Part shown: positions 22,268-33,547 of the stretch, one piece after another
How the letters are laid out: every line of letters begins with the position of its first letter
Position numbering within the stretch: position 1 is the first letter of the stretch
Assembly: GCA_017163975.1 (NCBI GenBank)
Contig: JAFFSR010000307.1
Span: 2,181,001-2,245,000, forward strand
From: Anastatus disparis
Lineage: Eukaryota > Arthropoda > Insecta > Hymenoptera > Eupelmidae
Direction: 5' to 3'
Length of the DNA stretch: 64,000 nt
Program-made: the position numbers and the translations under genes
Notes under the pieces: model-generated
Database searches by the model: none
The model's input: only the letters and a program-made list of their open reading frames with translations
What the model was told of the DNA's origin: nothing

Positions 22268-23608
22268 CCCTATTGAAAATAATGATGTCTTTTAAAGAGG
22301 TCTTTAGAAAACGTCTTTAAAAGACGTCTTCAAAAGACGTCTTTGGACGTGTCTGGATTTGGAACAAAAAAAGACGTCTTTAAAAGACGTCTTTTGAAGA
22401 CGTCTTTTAAATCAAGACGTCTTTTTTATCAAAATTTTTAAAAAGGTACTTACTAAAATGTTCCAAAAAAGTATTATTTTATTAGGTTATTATTTTTAAT
22501 AGGGTATCTTTCTTTAAGAATATAGAAACAAAATAAGTATCAGCTCTCTGCAGACCGAAAAGCTTGAGCGAACAAACTGGAAATGTTATAACCTTATATA
22601 TCCGAGTCACTAAAATTTTCGTAGGAGTTCGCGTATTAAGAAAAACGCCACCTAACATTTAAAGACAGAATTAATAGTCGATTCGAATAATTTTTTCAGT
22701 AGTTACATTTTTAACTGTGAGGTGCCGTTTTTCTTAACTTTGCAATCCCTTATCCAAATTTCAGAGATGCAGGTATATGAGGTTATAATTTTGCGTGTTT
22801 ATTCACAGTTGAAAATCAGTATACATACTTCAATTACGTACTTCAAGTATATACACTTTAGCTTAAGAGGCGGCCGTATAGCTCTGTCCTTGTCTAATTT
22901 AAATTTTCGTTATTATTAATAAACTAGATATTTTTATACGAAAGTAAGGGCATAGCCCAATAGATTTAAGGACGAGCAAACGATCCTATTCTATGAAAAA
23001 ATATAAAATTTTCATTATTTTTCGAGTGAGGTCTGAAACGGAAAAACAGTTATCAAATTCAATTATTTTTCCGTTTCAGACCTCACTCGAAAAATAATGA
23101 AAATTTTATTTTTTTTCATAGAATAGGATCGTTTGCTCGTCCTTAAATCTATTGGGCTATGCCCTTACTTTCGTATAAAAATATCTAATTTATTAATAAT
23201 AACGAAAATTTAGATTAGACAAGGACAGAGTTATACGGCCTTCTCTTAAGTACGTTCTTTTTTGAAACATTTTAGTAGGTATTATTTTTTAAATATTGAT
23301 AAAAAAGACGTCTTCAAAAGACGTCTTTTAAAGACGTCTTTTTTTGTTCCAAATCCAGACACGTCCAAAGACGTCTTTAAAAGACGTCATTATTTTCAAT
23401 AGGGTACTTTCTTTATTGAAACATTTTAATAGCTACTTTTTTTTAACATTTTTGTATTTATTTTTATAAAAATATTTATAAAAACAATTCTTCAAAAGAC
23501 GTCTTCAAAAGACGTCTTTAAAAGACGTCTTTTTTTGTTCCAAATCCGAACACGTCCAATGACGTCTTTGAAAGACGTCTTTAAAAGACGTCTTTATTTT
23601 CAATAGGG
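22268..23608. mobile_element. GACGTCTT-repeat foldback element inside pogo exon 1
   Basis: Both ends read CCCTATTGAAAATAA followed by arrays of the palindromic motif AAAAGACGTCTTTT. The right side has two successive ends, one finishing at 23404 and another at 23608, the 204-bp extra segment repeating the terminal structure including AAATCC-ACACGTCCAA. The target reads GTACCC on the left and CCAAAACC on the right, compatible with a 2-bp CC duplication; with one copy removed the pogo frame continues. It contains a further palindrome at 22863-23249. Confidence 0.8.
22863..23249. mobile_element. TTAA-flanked palindromic MITE
   Basis: Almost the whole element is a palindrome with its axis near 23045: TTAAGAGGCGGCCGTATA on the left pairs with TATACGGCCTTCTCTTAA on the right. 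Arms are about 180 bp around a loop of about 20 bp (CAGTTATCAAATTCAATTAT). TTAA at both edges is the probable target duplication. Nested inside the GACGTCTT foldback element. Confidence 0.85.
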
Positions 23609-25230
23609 CCAAAACCATAATCCAAAACACTCCAAGTGGCTGGGGTATTGGACTATCTGAGAGCGGTTGGATGACAATAGAAGCATTTTATGAATATATC
23701 ACAAATGTGTTTTACCCGTGGTTACTAAGAGAAAAAATTCAATTACCTATAATTATATATTTGGACGGACATTCATCACATGTCACTGTTCCACTAGTCA
23801 CTTTTTGTAGAGAAAAAAAAATCGAAATTATTTCATTGTATCCAAATGCAACTTATGTGTTGCAACCACTAGACATAGCATTTTTTCGCCCATTTAAGTA
23901 GTTTTGGAAAAAAACAGTACCTAAATGGAAAGTAGATAATGACATTACTAGGTTAAAAAAAGAGCAGTTTGCTTTAGTTTTGGAATTAACATTACAGTCT
24001 ATGAGCGAAGAAAAAAAAATAATAAAAAATGGTTTTCGAGCTTCAGGGTTAATGCCATTTGATCCATCTACTGTACAATATGATATTTTAAAAAAGAAAA
24101 AGCAAAGCAAAAGTGCTGTCATGAATGATGTACAAAAAGCAAATGAGATTAAAATTCTACAATCGAAGAAAAGAAATCTTATTTGCAATTGTTTGAAAAT
24201 ACATTATCAGATCAGTTATTAAATGATTTTAAAGTTGCAGAGTCAAGCGGAGAATGGATAAATGATGTTGAGAAAAAAGGTTTATTCGAATACTGGCTTA
24301 ATATCAAGAAAGCAGCTGGTATATTTAAGATTTAAATTTACTATTTACTAATATTTATATTTTTCTTATACTATTTACAACTATTTACAATCAATTATAT
24401 GTATATTTTTATTTTTTTTAGTAATAATGTTTTTAATCGTTTTTATGTTTGTGACGTCCACATATGAAATCAATTTTTAAAACCTTTTATGATTTTTTTT
24501 ATTTTAATATGATTTGTAGGTTCAAGTATTGTAAAGCCTAGAATTAAGCATATTGATTATTTAGAAAATCATAAAGTTATAGTAGTAGCTCAGATTCCAT
24601 CTGACATCAGTGAGCATGTAATTACATTAGATGAAGGTGTATTAGATGTTTCTCCGAACAACTTAAGTGATGAGATTAAGTTCATCGATAATTCAAATAA
24701 TGTAGAAGAAATGAACTTTGATAATATTTCTTTTATTAGTACAGAAAATAGTCTAACAAGTTAGTGTACATATTTATAAAAAAATATTTATAAAATGAAA
24801 ATATTATTTATTGTTGAAAAATATTTTAGGTGATTCTTTGCATTTAAGCACAGCAACAATTGACTCAGGCAGTATTGTTGATACTGTCGCATCAAATAAT
24901 ATTAATACATCTAATAAAACACCTTATTCTGAAGATATGTTAAATAAGGAAAATAAAATACCAAATATAGTTCAAGAGAATTCTTGTCTGAACAATAATA
25001 ATTTCACCACATTAAACAATGATATAACTAATGCTTCTAAGGATGTATCCAATAATTTTAATGAAAATAAAGAAGTTACTTCTGATGAAATAATGAATAC
25101 TGTAGAATCTATTTGTGGTGAAACTATTAAAACTACTACTGATCATCATGGTATCGTACATAGATCTACTACTAATTATCAAGGTAGTATATATAGTAAA
25201 TCTTACGTACTTACAATTTAATTTACAATA

Positions 25231-25757
25231 TTAAGAGGCGGTCGGAACCATTTGCCGCTTGGTGGCGCTGCAGGTGAGAGAAGAATATAAAATATTTTTT
25301 ATACACGGATTTACAATTTAGTAAGACAACAATATACTTCAAATGTTGTCAATAACTCTTGCCATATATATGTAAAATAATTATCGATGCTAATCTTGTT
25401 TGAAAAGTCTAAAATATTTTTGTAAAACGAAAAATGCTGCGTGTAATAGAGCCGATATAAACATGTGTATTTTTCTTTAGTGCGACAGAGAAAGTAATAC
25501 TAAAGAATGATGAATACATATGCTCATGCCGGCTCTATCTCACGCTGCATTTTTCGCTTTACAACAATATTTTAAACTTTTCAAACAAGATTAGCATCAA
25601 TAATTATTCTACATATATATGGCTAGAGTTATTGACAACATTAGAGGTGTATTATTGTTTCAGTAAATTGTAAATCGCTGAGTAAAAATTATTTTACATT
25701 TTTCTCTCACCTGACCGCAGCGCCCCCATGCGGCAAATAGACCCGACCGCCTCTTAA
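25231..25757. mobile_element. TTAA-flanked palindromic MITE in pogo intron 3
   Basis: TTAAGAGGCGGTCGG on the left and its complement CCGACCGCCTCTTAA on the right, each followed inwards by a TTTGCCGC-GG-GGCGCTGC block. Pairing continues through most of the 527 bp with its axis near 25490, including CTAATCTTGTTTGAAAAGT against its complement. It sits between splice donor 25184 and acceptor 25776, so it lengthened an intron rather than breaking an exon. Confidence 0.85.
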
Positions 25758-26170
25758 GTATATAATTTTTTTACAGAAAATATTTCAGAAAAAACCTTCT
25801 CTGAAGTTTTTACTTTACCTTCAAAATACTTACCTACAAAGAAGAGAATCAAACTAGAAGCAAAAGGTAAAGTAAAACCGCCAGCAGCAGGTACTTCTGA
25901 TAAATGGTGGAAAATTCATACAGAAAAGGAAAAAGAGAAAGAAATAAAAGAAAATAAAGCAATACAAAAAAAGAAATTACAGGAAGAAAAGAAAAAATTG
26001 CAAGATCAAATAAAAGAAATTCAAAAAAAAATAAAAGCAGAAAAGTAGAATAAAATCTTAAAATGCATATACATGCTCACTGTGATAAAAAATTAATATA
26101 TAAAATATATTGTATAAAAAATAAATTAATATTTATGATGTAACTACATTTAATAGTTTTAAATATACGT

Positions 26171-27187
26171 TTGTTTCAAAATTACATGTCTATGGTTTCC
26201 ACACATTTAAAGGAGGAATCGAATTGGCTAACAACCAATCTAGGAGTACCTCAGGGTTCGGTGCTGGGGCCTCTGTTGTTTTGCCTTTACATAAATGACG
26301 TACGTGACGCACTGGACTCTGGTTGCGTCGGGCATCTGCTGCATGCGGATGATCTTCAAATTTATACACAGGTCCCTTATGATGATGTGGACGAGGGGAT
26401 TCGTATTTTACAGAGGGCGGCCAGGGCGGTGTCGGGGTGGGCTGCTGGTGTTTCTCTCACTTTGAATGCTAGTAAAACAAAGGCGATCGTCTTTGGAAGT
26501 AATCGTTTTATTAAAAATTTTTATTCGGGTGAGCCAAGGACGATTGACCTGGGGAGCGGTATCGGTATTCCTTTCTCTGACACCGTTACGAGCCTTGGTG
26601 TTGTACTCGACTCTAAACTGTCGTGGGAACCGCATATTAATATGTTGACTAAAAAATTCAATAGAGTGATTTATAGCCTGCGGTTTTTCCGTCGGTACAC
26701 CACTGAGGCTCTGCGTAAGCAGCTCGCAACCGCCCTGCTGTTTCCACATCTTGATTACTGCTCAGTGGTTTTGCTCGATGCTTCGCAGGAGTTACGAAGA
26801 CGGCTACAGACAATGCAAAATTCATGTGTGAGATATGTATTAGGCGTGAGAGTGGGTGATCACATCTCTCCCCATAGACATGCTTTGGGTTGGCTACGTA
26901 CTGATTCGAGGAGACAGTATTTTATGGCTGTACTTATGTACAAAATCGTACGTATGAATACTCCCGAATATCTAGTGGGTCTCTTCACTAGATATATACC
27001 CAGAGCGACCACTAGGGGTGAGATTAAAGATCTTGCGGTGCCCTTCATGCGCACTGAGACTGGAAGAAATTCCTTTCAAATTCAAGGTGCGCATTTTTGG
27101 AACTCCCTACCTGCTGATATTAAAAATCTTCCATCAATCAGCAGGTTTAAAGCCGCTCTGAGGAGGTTTTTACTCGACCTCGATTAA
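26171..27187 (+). CDS. C-terminal part of LINE reverse transcriptase (5'-truncated)
   Basis: An uninterrupted 338-residue frame. It opens just before the RT core: GVPQGSVLGPLLFCLYIND (RT motif), then the catalytic box HADDLQIY, where the two aspartates are kept and the usual Y/F is H. It continues through the thumb (LGVVLDSKLSWEPHI, FPHLDYCSVVLLDAS) to a C-terminal domain ending HFWNSLPADIKNLPS and LRRFLLDLD. This is typical of jockey/CR1-like non-LTR elements annotated in ant genomes. The endonuclease and N-terminal RT are missing, as with normal 5' truncation. The absence of stops suggests recent arrival, although the HADD variant should be checked for activity. Confidence 0.9.
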   Translation: MFQNYMSMVSTHLKEESNWLTTNLGVPQGSVLGPLLFCLYINDVRDALDSGCVGHLLHADDLQIYTQVPYDDVDEGIRILQRAARAVSGWAAGVSLTLNASKTKAIVFGSNRFIKNFYSGEPRTIDLGSGIGIPFSDTVTSLGVVLDSKLSWEPHINMLTKKFNRVIYSLRFFRRYTTEALRKQLATALLFPHLDYCSVVLLDASQELRRRLQTMQNSCVRYVLGVRVGDHISPHRHALGWLRTDSRRQYFMAVLMYKIVRMNTPEYLVGLFTRYIPRATTRGEIKDLAVPFMRTETGRNSFQIQGAHFWNSLPADIKNLPSISRFKAALRRFLLDLD

Positions 27188-27715
27188 ACAGTATTATTTT
27201 CGGACTATATCATATGTGTTAATTTATTATGTGATGTACCCTTTATAGATTTAAGGCATGATTATATTTATTGGCGTGTATATAGGATGTGTGTGCATAG
27301 AGTGAATGATTATATTTTTATCAGATTGACTTGTATATTACTGTACATTCAACTTGCTGTGATTTCAACTTACTGCTGATATTTCGACTGCGCTCTTTAC
27401 ACGCTTGATTTTATGTAATTATTTTGACTGATAGATATTGAGACTGATTTTTAACTATATTATTTATACTTTTTGCGTGTATTTATTCGTGTTATCTGTG
27501 ATATCGCTTTTATTTAATTTATTGACTTACTATTACAGTATTACTATCTCTATTATGTTTTATGACTGTGATATCATACTGTACTATTTTGATTTTATAT
27601 GTGCAAGGCTATTTAAAGTATTTTTATGTATTTTTTCAACTTTATTTGTAATTTTCACGCTTTTTTGTAATCATAATACAAAATAAACAATATCTAATCT
27701 AATCTAATCTAATCT
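27188..27715 (+). mobile_element. LINE 3' UTR with (TAATC)n tail
   Basis: After the stop at 27185-27187 about 500 bp of T-rich sequence ends with AATAAA-like CAAAATAAACAA and a tail of pentamer repeats (CTAAT)n at 27693-27715. Simple-repeat tails in place of poly(A) occur in several insect LINE clades. The pogo sequence resumes with TTGTAGTTATTTTAAAT; a similar AGTTTTAAAT precedes the LINE at about 26155, possibly an imperfect target duplication. Confidence 0.75.
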
Positions 27716-28023
27716 ATTGTAGTTATTTTAAATTGATTTTTAATTTTTACCATTTGTTCCACTATATGGTCAACATATTTGGAACAGTAGTACATGGGGC
27801 TCAGGTACCGTTCCACAATATGGGCATTTTGGTAGGCTAGATTTTCTTGTGATTTTAAGTTGTTAAATTTATTGAAATTTATTAATAAATGCTTCGACCC
27901 AATCAAGAATAATCGGGCTAACTAGCAATAGCTTAATTATGAATGTCTATAGTGTTTTTAGGTTAAATAAAATGAAAATTCATAACCTATGTTGAATTTG
28001 TTCCACTATTGGTACTTTTACAT

Positions 28024-28423
28024 CGATAATCAAGTTAGTGAAAACAAAATTTTTAGTAGAGTCATTTGCCTAAAAAATTTACTTTTTTTTTAACCTTCAT
28101 GTTAATATTCTATAAAATGTTTTATTTTTAAAATTTCTCATTTTTAACACTTAATTCTCTGCAATTAAAAATTATTTGTATAAAATTAATAGTAAAAATT
28201 CGTATGTTATTTATAAAAATATTTTAAGTTTTGTTACGTTAATTTTATCTTAAAAAAATTGCAAAATGATTTTTTTAATTGATTCAATCATGCTTTTAAT
28301 GAATGATTTTACATCTTTCAAGTACTATCTGAAAATTCATTGAGGATAATTTTTCTTATTATAGCATAATACAAATAAGTGTATTAAATAAGCATGAATA
28401 ATAATGTTAAATCATGCATTTGT
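28024..28423. other. AT-rich spacer
   Basis: No gene or repeat recognised between the pogo right end and the SINE. Confidence 0.5.
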
Positions 28424-28441
28424 ATTAACTTTAATTGTATA

Positions 28442-28795
28442 GGAGCGCGGTGGCGTAACGGATAGAGCTCTTGCCTTCAACGCGGTGGGCACGGGTTCGA
28501 ATCCTGGCCAGGCACCTCTGACTTTTTTTCGAAAGAAAATTAGTGTATGTGTTACCCATATCGCGACTCTTAAGAAATCTGATCTCATTGAGTATCGGTT
28601 GATTGTTGGTCACAAAAGTGGCTGACCATCCATCGGTAGTCAAAGTTTTCGGTATGGCGGTGTCTGACAGTCTAGCCTGATGTAATGTGTTAAACGGTTC
28701 CGGGCTGGGCTCCCTCGACATCTCCATAGAAAAAGGTTAATTATATAGAGGATAACAATATCCTTTATATATTAATCTTTTATAAAAAAAAAACA
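28442..28795 (+). mobile_element. tRNA-derived SINE with perfect 18-bp target duplication
   Basis: The first 75 bp resemble a tRNA: an A box TGGCGTAACGG at 28451-28461 and a B box GGTTCGAATCC at 28494-28504, the internal promoter of RNA polymerase III. A tRNA-unrelated body of about 270 bp follows, ending in a short A-rich tail. ATTAACTTTAATTGTATA occurs exactly at 28424-28441 and 28796-28813, the signature of LINE-machinery insertion. The tRNA part lacks a proper acceptor stem, so it is not a tRNA gene. The perfect duplication implies a young insertion. Confidence 0.92.
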
Positions 28796-28813
28796 ATTAA
28801 CTTTAATTGTATA

Positions 28814-29643
28814 ACTTATTTTCAAGTGTATCTAAATATAAATAACAACTAAAAACATCCTTCTTATAAATAAAAAGTTTAAGATTTTTGTAGTAAAATA
28901 AATTATTATTTAATAAAGAAATTATAGAAAAAGTTTATAATGCAAACTAATAAAAACTAAAATATTTAAAAATTTTTTATGAGGTTATCTATTTTAAACA
29001 TTCGCAACACCAACTATTCTATATTTTATGATATTAAATGAGTGCTTACTGAGTGCGTACTAATAGAAAATCAATTTTCGGGACAATAGTCATAAAAAAT
29101 TAAATAATGTATTCTGTAGTTTTTTTTAAAGTTCAAATATTAAACAAAATTTAAAATTATATTGCGTGTTTCACGGAATTGTCGCGGCTTTCTTTATTTA
29201 TGTGATAAAAATTTTTGATAATTTTTTACAAAATAACTTACGAAAATGCATTTAACTCTATTTCTTAAATAATTACTTTTGTTAATTAAAATACCTGTTT
29301 GATTCCTTACTAATTATAGTAAATTGTGACAAAAAGTAGTAACAATGTTTTATTTTACTTCAAATATAAATTTTAATTTTTACAATTTGCTATTAAGATG
29401 TCAAATTTTAGTTTTGGAATGAATATTTAAATATTATTTGAATATTCACTGGTATGACTTTGAAAGTCATTAAAGTTTTTGCATTAATCAAGTAATTGAT
29501 AAAATTGTAATTCAGCTATAATATTAAATAATTTTATGACCATATTTAAATATGTTTCAGTTGTTTTGCAGCTGTAATGAAGGATAATATTTCATGTAAA
29601 TAGTCCTGATTTCCTACTCTTTTTCTTATAAATAATTGAAAGC
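28814..29643. other. AT-rich stretch without features
   Basis: No gene or clear repeat; it may hold the 5' non-coding region of the following transposon gene. Confidence 0.5.
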
Positions 29644-32600
29644 ATGTTCAATTGTAAACATTGTACTGCTACTTTTGAGAGTATACTTCAATACAATCGT
29701 CATCAACATTTTCACAAAAATGAAAATGTTCCAATAATTTGTTTATATGAGGGGTGCTTACGTAACTCTAAAAATTATAATACTTTTAGACAGCACATCT
29801 TTAGAAACCATAATGCTGATGGTCAATACCTCTGTAAATTTCCAAACGTGAATGTAGATAATCATGAAACAGAAATAGATTTTCATTCCATAGAAAGCAT
29901 TAATGAAATCCCTCATTCCAAAATTGATTTTATTAATTTCTCAAATACCAATACAAAACTTGTAGCAGAAGATGATGAAATAATAAAGAAATTTGCCAAT
30001 GATCATTTACAGCTATTAACAAAATATAATGCAACAGAGCCAACTGTACAGCAAGTTGTGGATAATACTTGTTGTATATTAAAAATATGCCAAGAATAAT
30101 TTTTAAATTTATTAGATAAAACAGATTTACAGGTACAAAAGACAAAATTACAAATATATTCCAAAATTCCTTTCGTAGCGCGGTTCAAACATTTGATTCA
30201 GATATAGGTATCTTGAGGAGTACACACACTCGTAATAAGTACTATCGTAAATCATTTAAGTATGTAGAACCAGTTGAAATTAATTTACAGTACAGCACAG
30301 GTGCATGTAGTGACTGTTATTATAGTTATGTTCCAGTTTTGAGCACACTCCAAGTTATGTTGTCTGATGAAAATATTAGGAACTATTGTAAGTCATCGCA
30401 TTCGCACCTTCAAAAACAAGGACTTTTTGATATTTGTGATGGGCAAGTGGTAAGAGAAAATGAATTTTTCAATAAACAGCAAAATACCTTACGTTTACTC
30501 TTGTTTCAAGATGCTTTTGAGATTTGCAATCCCTTAGGAGCATCTAAAACAAAATTTAAGATTGTAGGCGTTTACATGATGTTAGCCAATTTGCCTTTGT
30601 ATCTTCGTTCGAAAGTCAAAAATATTAAGTTAATTTTGCTTTGTCGTGAAAAATATATAAAAAAATTTCATTGGCATGAGATACTAAAAGTTTTAATAAA
30701 AGATCTAAAGCAACTAGAATCAAGCGGTATAGATATTACTATTGCAAATGACAAAGTTAATTACAAGGGGAGTATTGTCGTTCTGGGAGATAACTTAGGT
30801 AGTCATCAAATTGGTGGTTTTACTGAAAATTTCAGTTCTAGTCAATATTTTTGTCGCTATTGCGAGATAACACTAAAAGAGTTTCATACTGATGTATTTC
30901 AGAAAAAAACATTTAGAACTGTAAATGATTACAATGAATGTGTTTCTGAAGCCAAAAGAACTAGGAAAATGGTGAAAGGAATAAAAATGAATTCTTCTTT
31001 AAATGAATTAAAACATTATCATGTGTGTAACCCTGGATTGTCTCCGTGCATAGCGCACGATTTGTTTGAAGGGATAGTGCCATATAATCTTTTTTTAGCA
31101 ATTAGATATTTTATTAGAAAAGGCTGGTTTAAACACCAATTATTTAATTTTCGTATTAATGATATTAGGTTCTTAGGAAAAAGTGAATACATTCCAGAAA
31201 TAAAACAAAAGGTAACAATACCAAAATTAACTGGTACTGCTAATCAAATCTGTAAATTAGTATTAATATTTCCAGTAGCAATTGCAGATCGAGTTAAAAA
31301 CTTTGAAGACAAAGTTTGGAAAATGGTTCTTACTTTAAGGGAAATGTGCATAATGATTTGTGCTCCAGCTGTATCATTTGGACAAATTGCTGAATTGGAC
31401 ATGACAATTAAAAAGTATTTACAACAAAGACTTGACTGTTTTCCAAATGTAAAATTAAGGCCTAAACATTAATTTATTAAACACTATTCTGAACTTATGG
31501 AAAAGTTTGGTCCTATAAAAAATTTATCTACACTTACAAGGAGAGTGCATTGCATTTGGGTCTTGGATTTTCTTCTAGCCTTGAGATCTTTTTTCTTACA
31601 TAAAATCATAAAAAAAGCCGCGTCTATTCGGTCCAACGCTCGATTTTTTCCGAGTTATGAGCAGTTTTGTCTGTTTTGTTGAAAAAATTGCATCTGCTTT
31701 ATAATTTTACAGTTTCCGAACTACTTATTCTAGAAGGTTTTTACTGATTGCATATTAAAGTTGAGATTAAAACCTTTCGATTAAAAAAAAAACGTGTCCA
31801 AAAAGCTCAAGTTGTTAAAAACTTATGAAGTGATGAAAATTGAAATGAATTTCTGACTAAAATATTGCATTTATTTTCTATGCATTTTTTGAGCTAAATA
31901 TTTGCGCTATTTTTATTCGCCCATAACTTTTTAACAACTTGAGCTTTTTGGACACGTTTTTTTTTTAATCAAAAGATTTTAATCTCAACTTTAATATGCA
32001 ATTAGTAAAAACCTTCTAGAGTAAGTAGTTCGAAAACTGTAAAATTATAAAGCAGATGCAATTTTTTCAACAAAACAGACAAAACTGCTCATAACTCGGA
32101 AAAAATCGAGCGTTGGACCAAATGGACGCGGCTTTTTTCATGATTTTATGTAAGAAAAAAAATCCCAAAGCTAGAAGAAAATCCAAGACCCAAATGCAAT
32201 GCACTCTCCTTGTTAGATTTGAAAGTAAACATTCGTATTTTAAAGATCTTATTAGACACACAAAGAATTATAAAAACGTTACCCAAACTTTGGCAGAAAA
32301 GCATGAACTATTGCAGTGTTCATCTGACAATCACTATGATTCATTAGCATTGCCTTCGAAACCAGTAAGCTATACTTCCTCCAAATTAGAAAAAGATGTT
32401 TACCTTGCGGTTAATGATTTTTGTTCACAAAAAAACATTACCATTAAATATATATGCAAAGAAGTATTATTCAGAGGTGTAACATATAAACAAGGTATGA
32501 CTGTCTGTATTAACAAGAATATTTATGGTAATTTCATCATATGCAAAATTCAATTAATTTTTATAAAGAGCGATGACACCGATATTTTTTTTGTTGGAGA

Positions 32601-32793
32601 CACTAATGAAATAGTTTTTGTTCCTGAAGTAGAAGTTATGAGATTGCACAATATCACGATGAAGAAAATCGCTCGTTGTCATTATCATTTTTTCCTTATT
32701 CTGCTTTAATATGTCCTCATCCATTACTAGACTTTAAAATCAAATCTCATCCAGTTTACATAATGAAATACACTCCATTCGATAATGCGTGAA
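29644..32793 (+). pseudogene. C2H2-headed transposase-like protein of an uncharacterised DNA transposon
   Basis: Begins with two C2H2-type fingers (CKHCTATFESILQYNRHQHFH; second from CLYEGCLR to HIFRNH). After a frameshift between 30100 and 30210 the body reads to 31472. It contains CDGQVVRENEFF, a conserved block SPCIAHDLFEGIVPYNLFL, and RPKH. A TAA at 31470-31472 interrupts the frame, which goes on to 31536, is cut by a foldback element, and resumes in phase at 32216 with RFESKHSYFKDL. A further frameshift near 32660 precedes FPYSALICPHPLL and the stop near 32791. I know the family as uncharacterised transposon proteins of insects and fish, probably a transposase; no DDE triad could be confirmed by eye. 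Confidence 0.75.
31537..32212. mobile_element. Foldback element with CAAGGAGAGTG ends and TTA duplication
   Basis: A near-perfect palindrome of 676 bp: the left terminus CAAGGAGAGTGCATTGCATT faces its complement at the right, and pairing runs through most of both arms (for example CCAAAAAGCTCAAGTTGTTA facing TAACAACTTGAGCTTTTTGG). The axis is near 31870. TTA is duplicated at 31534-31536 and 32213-32215. Removing the element and one TTA joins the flanking transposon gene in phase, confirming the boundaries. Confidence 0.9.
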
Positions 32794-33191
32794 AATCCTG
32801 TGGATACATCAACATTTTCAAGCATGGTAAAAAACGAGTTTTTAAAATCATTGTACAATTATATTCGCTAACATTAATCCACATGAAATATAAAATCATT
32901 AAAATAAAACTATTCCTAATAATATAATATTTAATTATGAAACTAAAATATAAATAATTTGTTGAAGATCTTGAAATTTCCCAGCTTATTTTTAATAAGT
33001 TAATATCTCAGACACCTTATATGTGAAGGTTGAAGTTTATAATAATACATTGAATTATTTTTTAAATAAAATCGTAATGGTTTTTATATTAATAGACAAA
33101 AATTACAAAAATTTAAATTTGTTATAAAAATGAAGATATTAAGCGCATTAAACGAAAATTCTAAATGTTTTTTTCTTTGTATAACAACGAC

Positions 33192-33236
<45 letters not shown>

Positions 33237-33547
33237 TGTATATATATATATATATATATAGTATTGCATTTCAACTTTTTATAATACTATTAGGTTTACA
33301 AATAGGTTGTAATCTTACATCACCTAATATCATTATCGCAATACCTTAGATTTATAATATTAATATTCTAAAAATAATCTTTAATAATAAGTTTTTAAAG
33401 AAATAAATTTTCAAAGAAATAAATTTTCAAAGAAATAAATTTTTTAATTCATTAATAAATTTTTTATATTTTACGAAAAATTTATTGTGAAGTAGATAAA
33501 ATAAAGCTTAAATATTAAATATATTAAGTAAATATTTTTTTTTTCAG
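32794..33547. other. Inter-gene or intron region of the transposon, with microsatellites
   Basis: AT-rich. (TA)n tracts at about 33195-33230 and 33237-33260; a 16- to 17-bp AAAGAAATAAATTTTC unit repeated three times at 33397-33445. A T-rich tract ends in CAG at 33545-33547, a good splice acceptor for the next gene, so part of this may be an intron. Confidence 0.55.

Larger units (their letters stand above)
21495..26048 (+). pseudogene. pogo-family transposase, four exons, disabled
   Basis: The start is probably the ATG at 21495, with a one-base shift before 21551. From 21551 there is a CENP-B-like HTH (RKAASTYGIPQTTLYRM), a second HTH (to GRHWYEGFRKRHPQ), and the start of the DDE domain. Exon 1 breaks at 22267 and resumes at 23609 after a foldback insertion. 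Of the catalytic acids, the first site reads FNCNETC where the family has a D before ET, so this Asp is lost; LDGHSSH and LQPLDIAFFRP are kept. A TAG at 23899-23901 and a frameshift near 24180 add damage. Exon 1 ends at 24318 (GT), exon 2 is 24520-24759, exon 3 is 24830-25183 and exon 4 is 25777-26048, which joins in phase and ends in a lysine-rich coiled coil. Confidence 0.85.
20737..28023 (+). mobile_element. pogo/Tigger-type DNA transposon with nested insertions
   Basis: Terminal inverted repeats ATGTAAAAGTACCAATAG (20737-20754) and its complement (28006-28023) bracket a pogo-type transposase gene. Close inside both ends lie repeated subterminal motifs: GAGGAACA and AGTGGAACA on the left; TGTTCCACTAT, GGAACAGTAG, CGTTCCACAATATGG and TGTTCCACTATTGG on the right. 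These are plausible transposase-binding sites. A TA duplication, expected for the superfamily, can be read at GTA|AAAG and CTTT|TAC. The 7.3-kb span includes a foldback element, two TTAA palindromes and a LINE; without them the element is about 3.9 kb. Confidence 0.8.

Noticed and set aside
26408..26749. 113-codon minus-strand frame
   Set aside because: Antisense to the LINE reverse transcriptase.
27693..27715. Telomeric repeat
   Set aside because: The unit is TAATC/CTAAT, not TTAGG, only a few copies long, and sits at a LINE 3' end.
28442..28516. tRNA gene
   Set aside because: A and B boxes are present, but the acceptor stem does not pair, and the segment continues into a 354-bp unit with a tail and an 18-bp duplication: a SINE.
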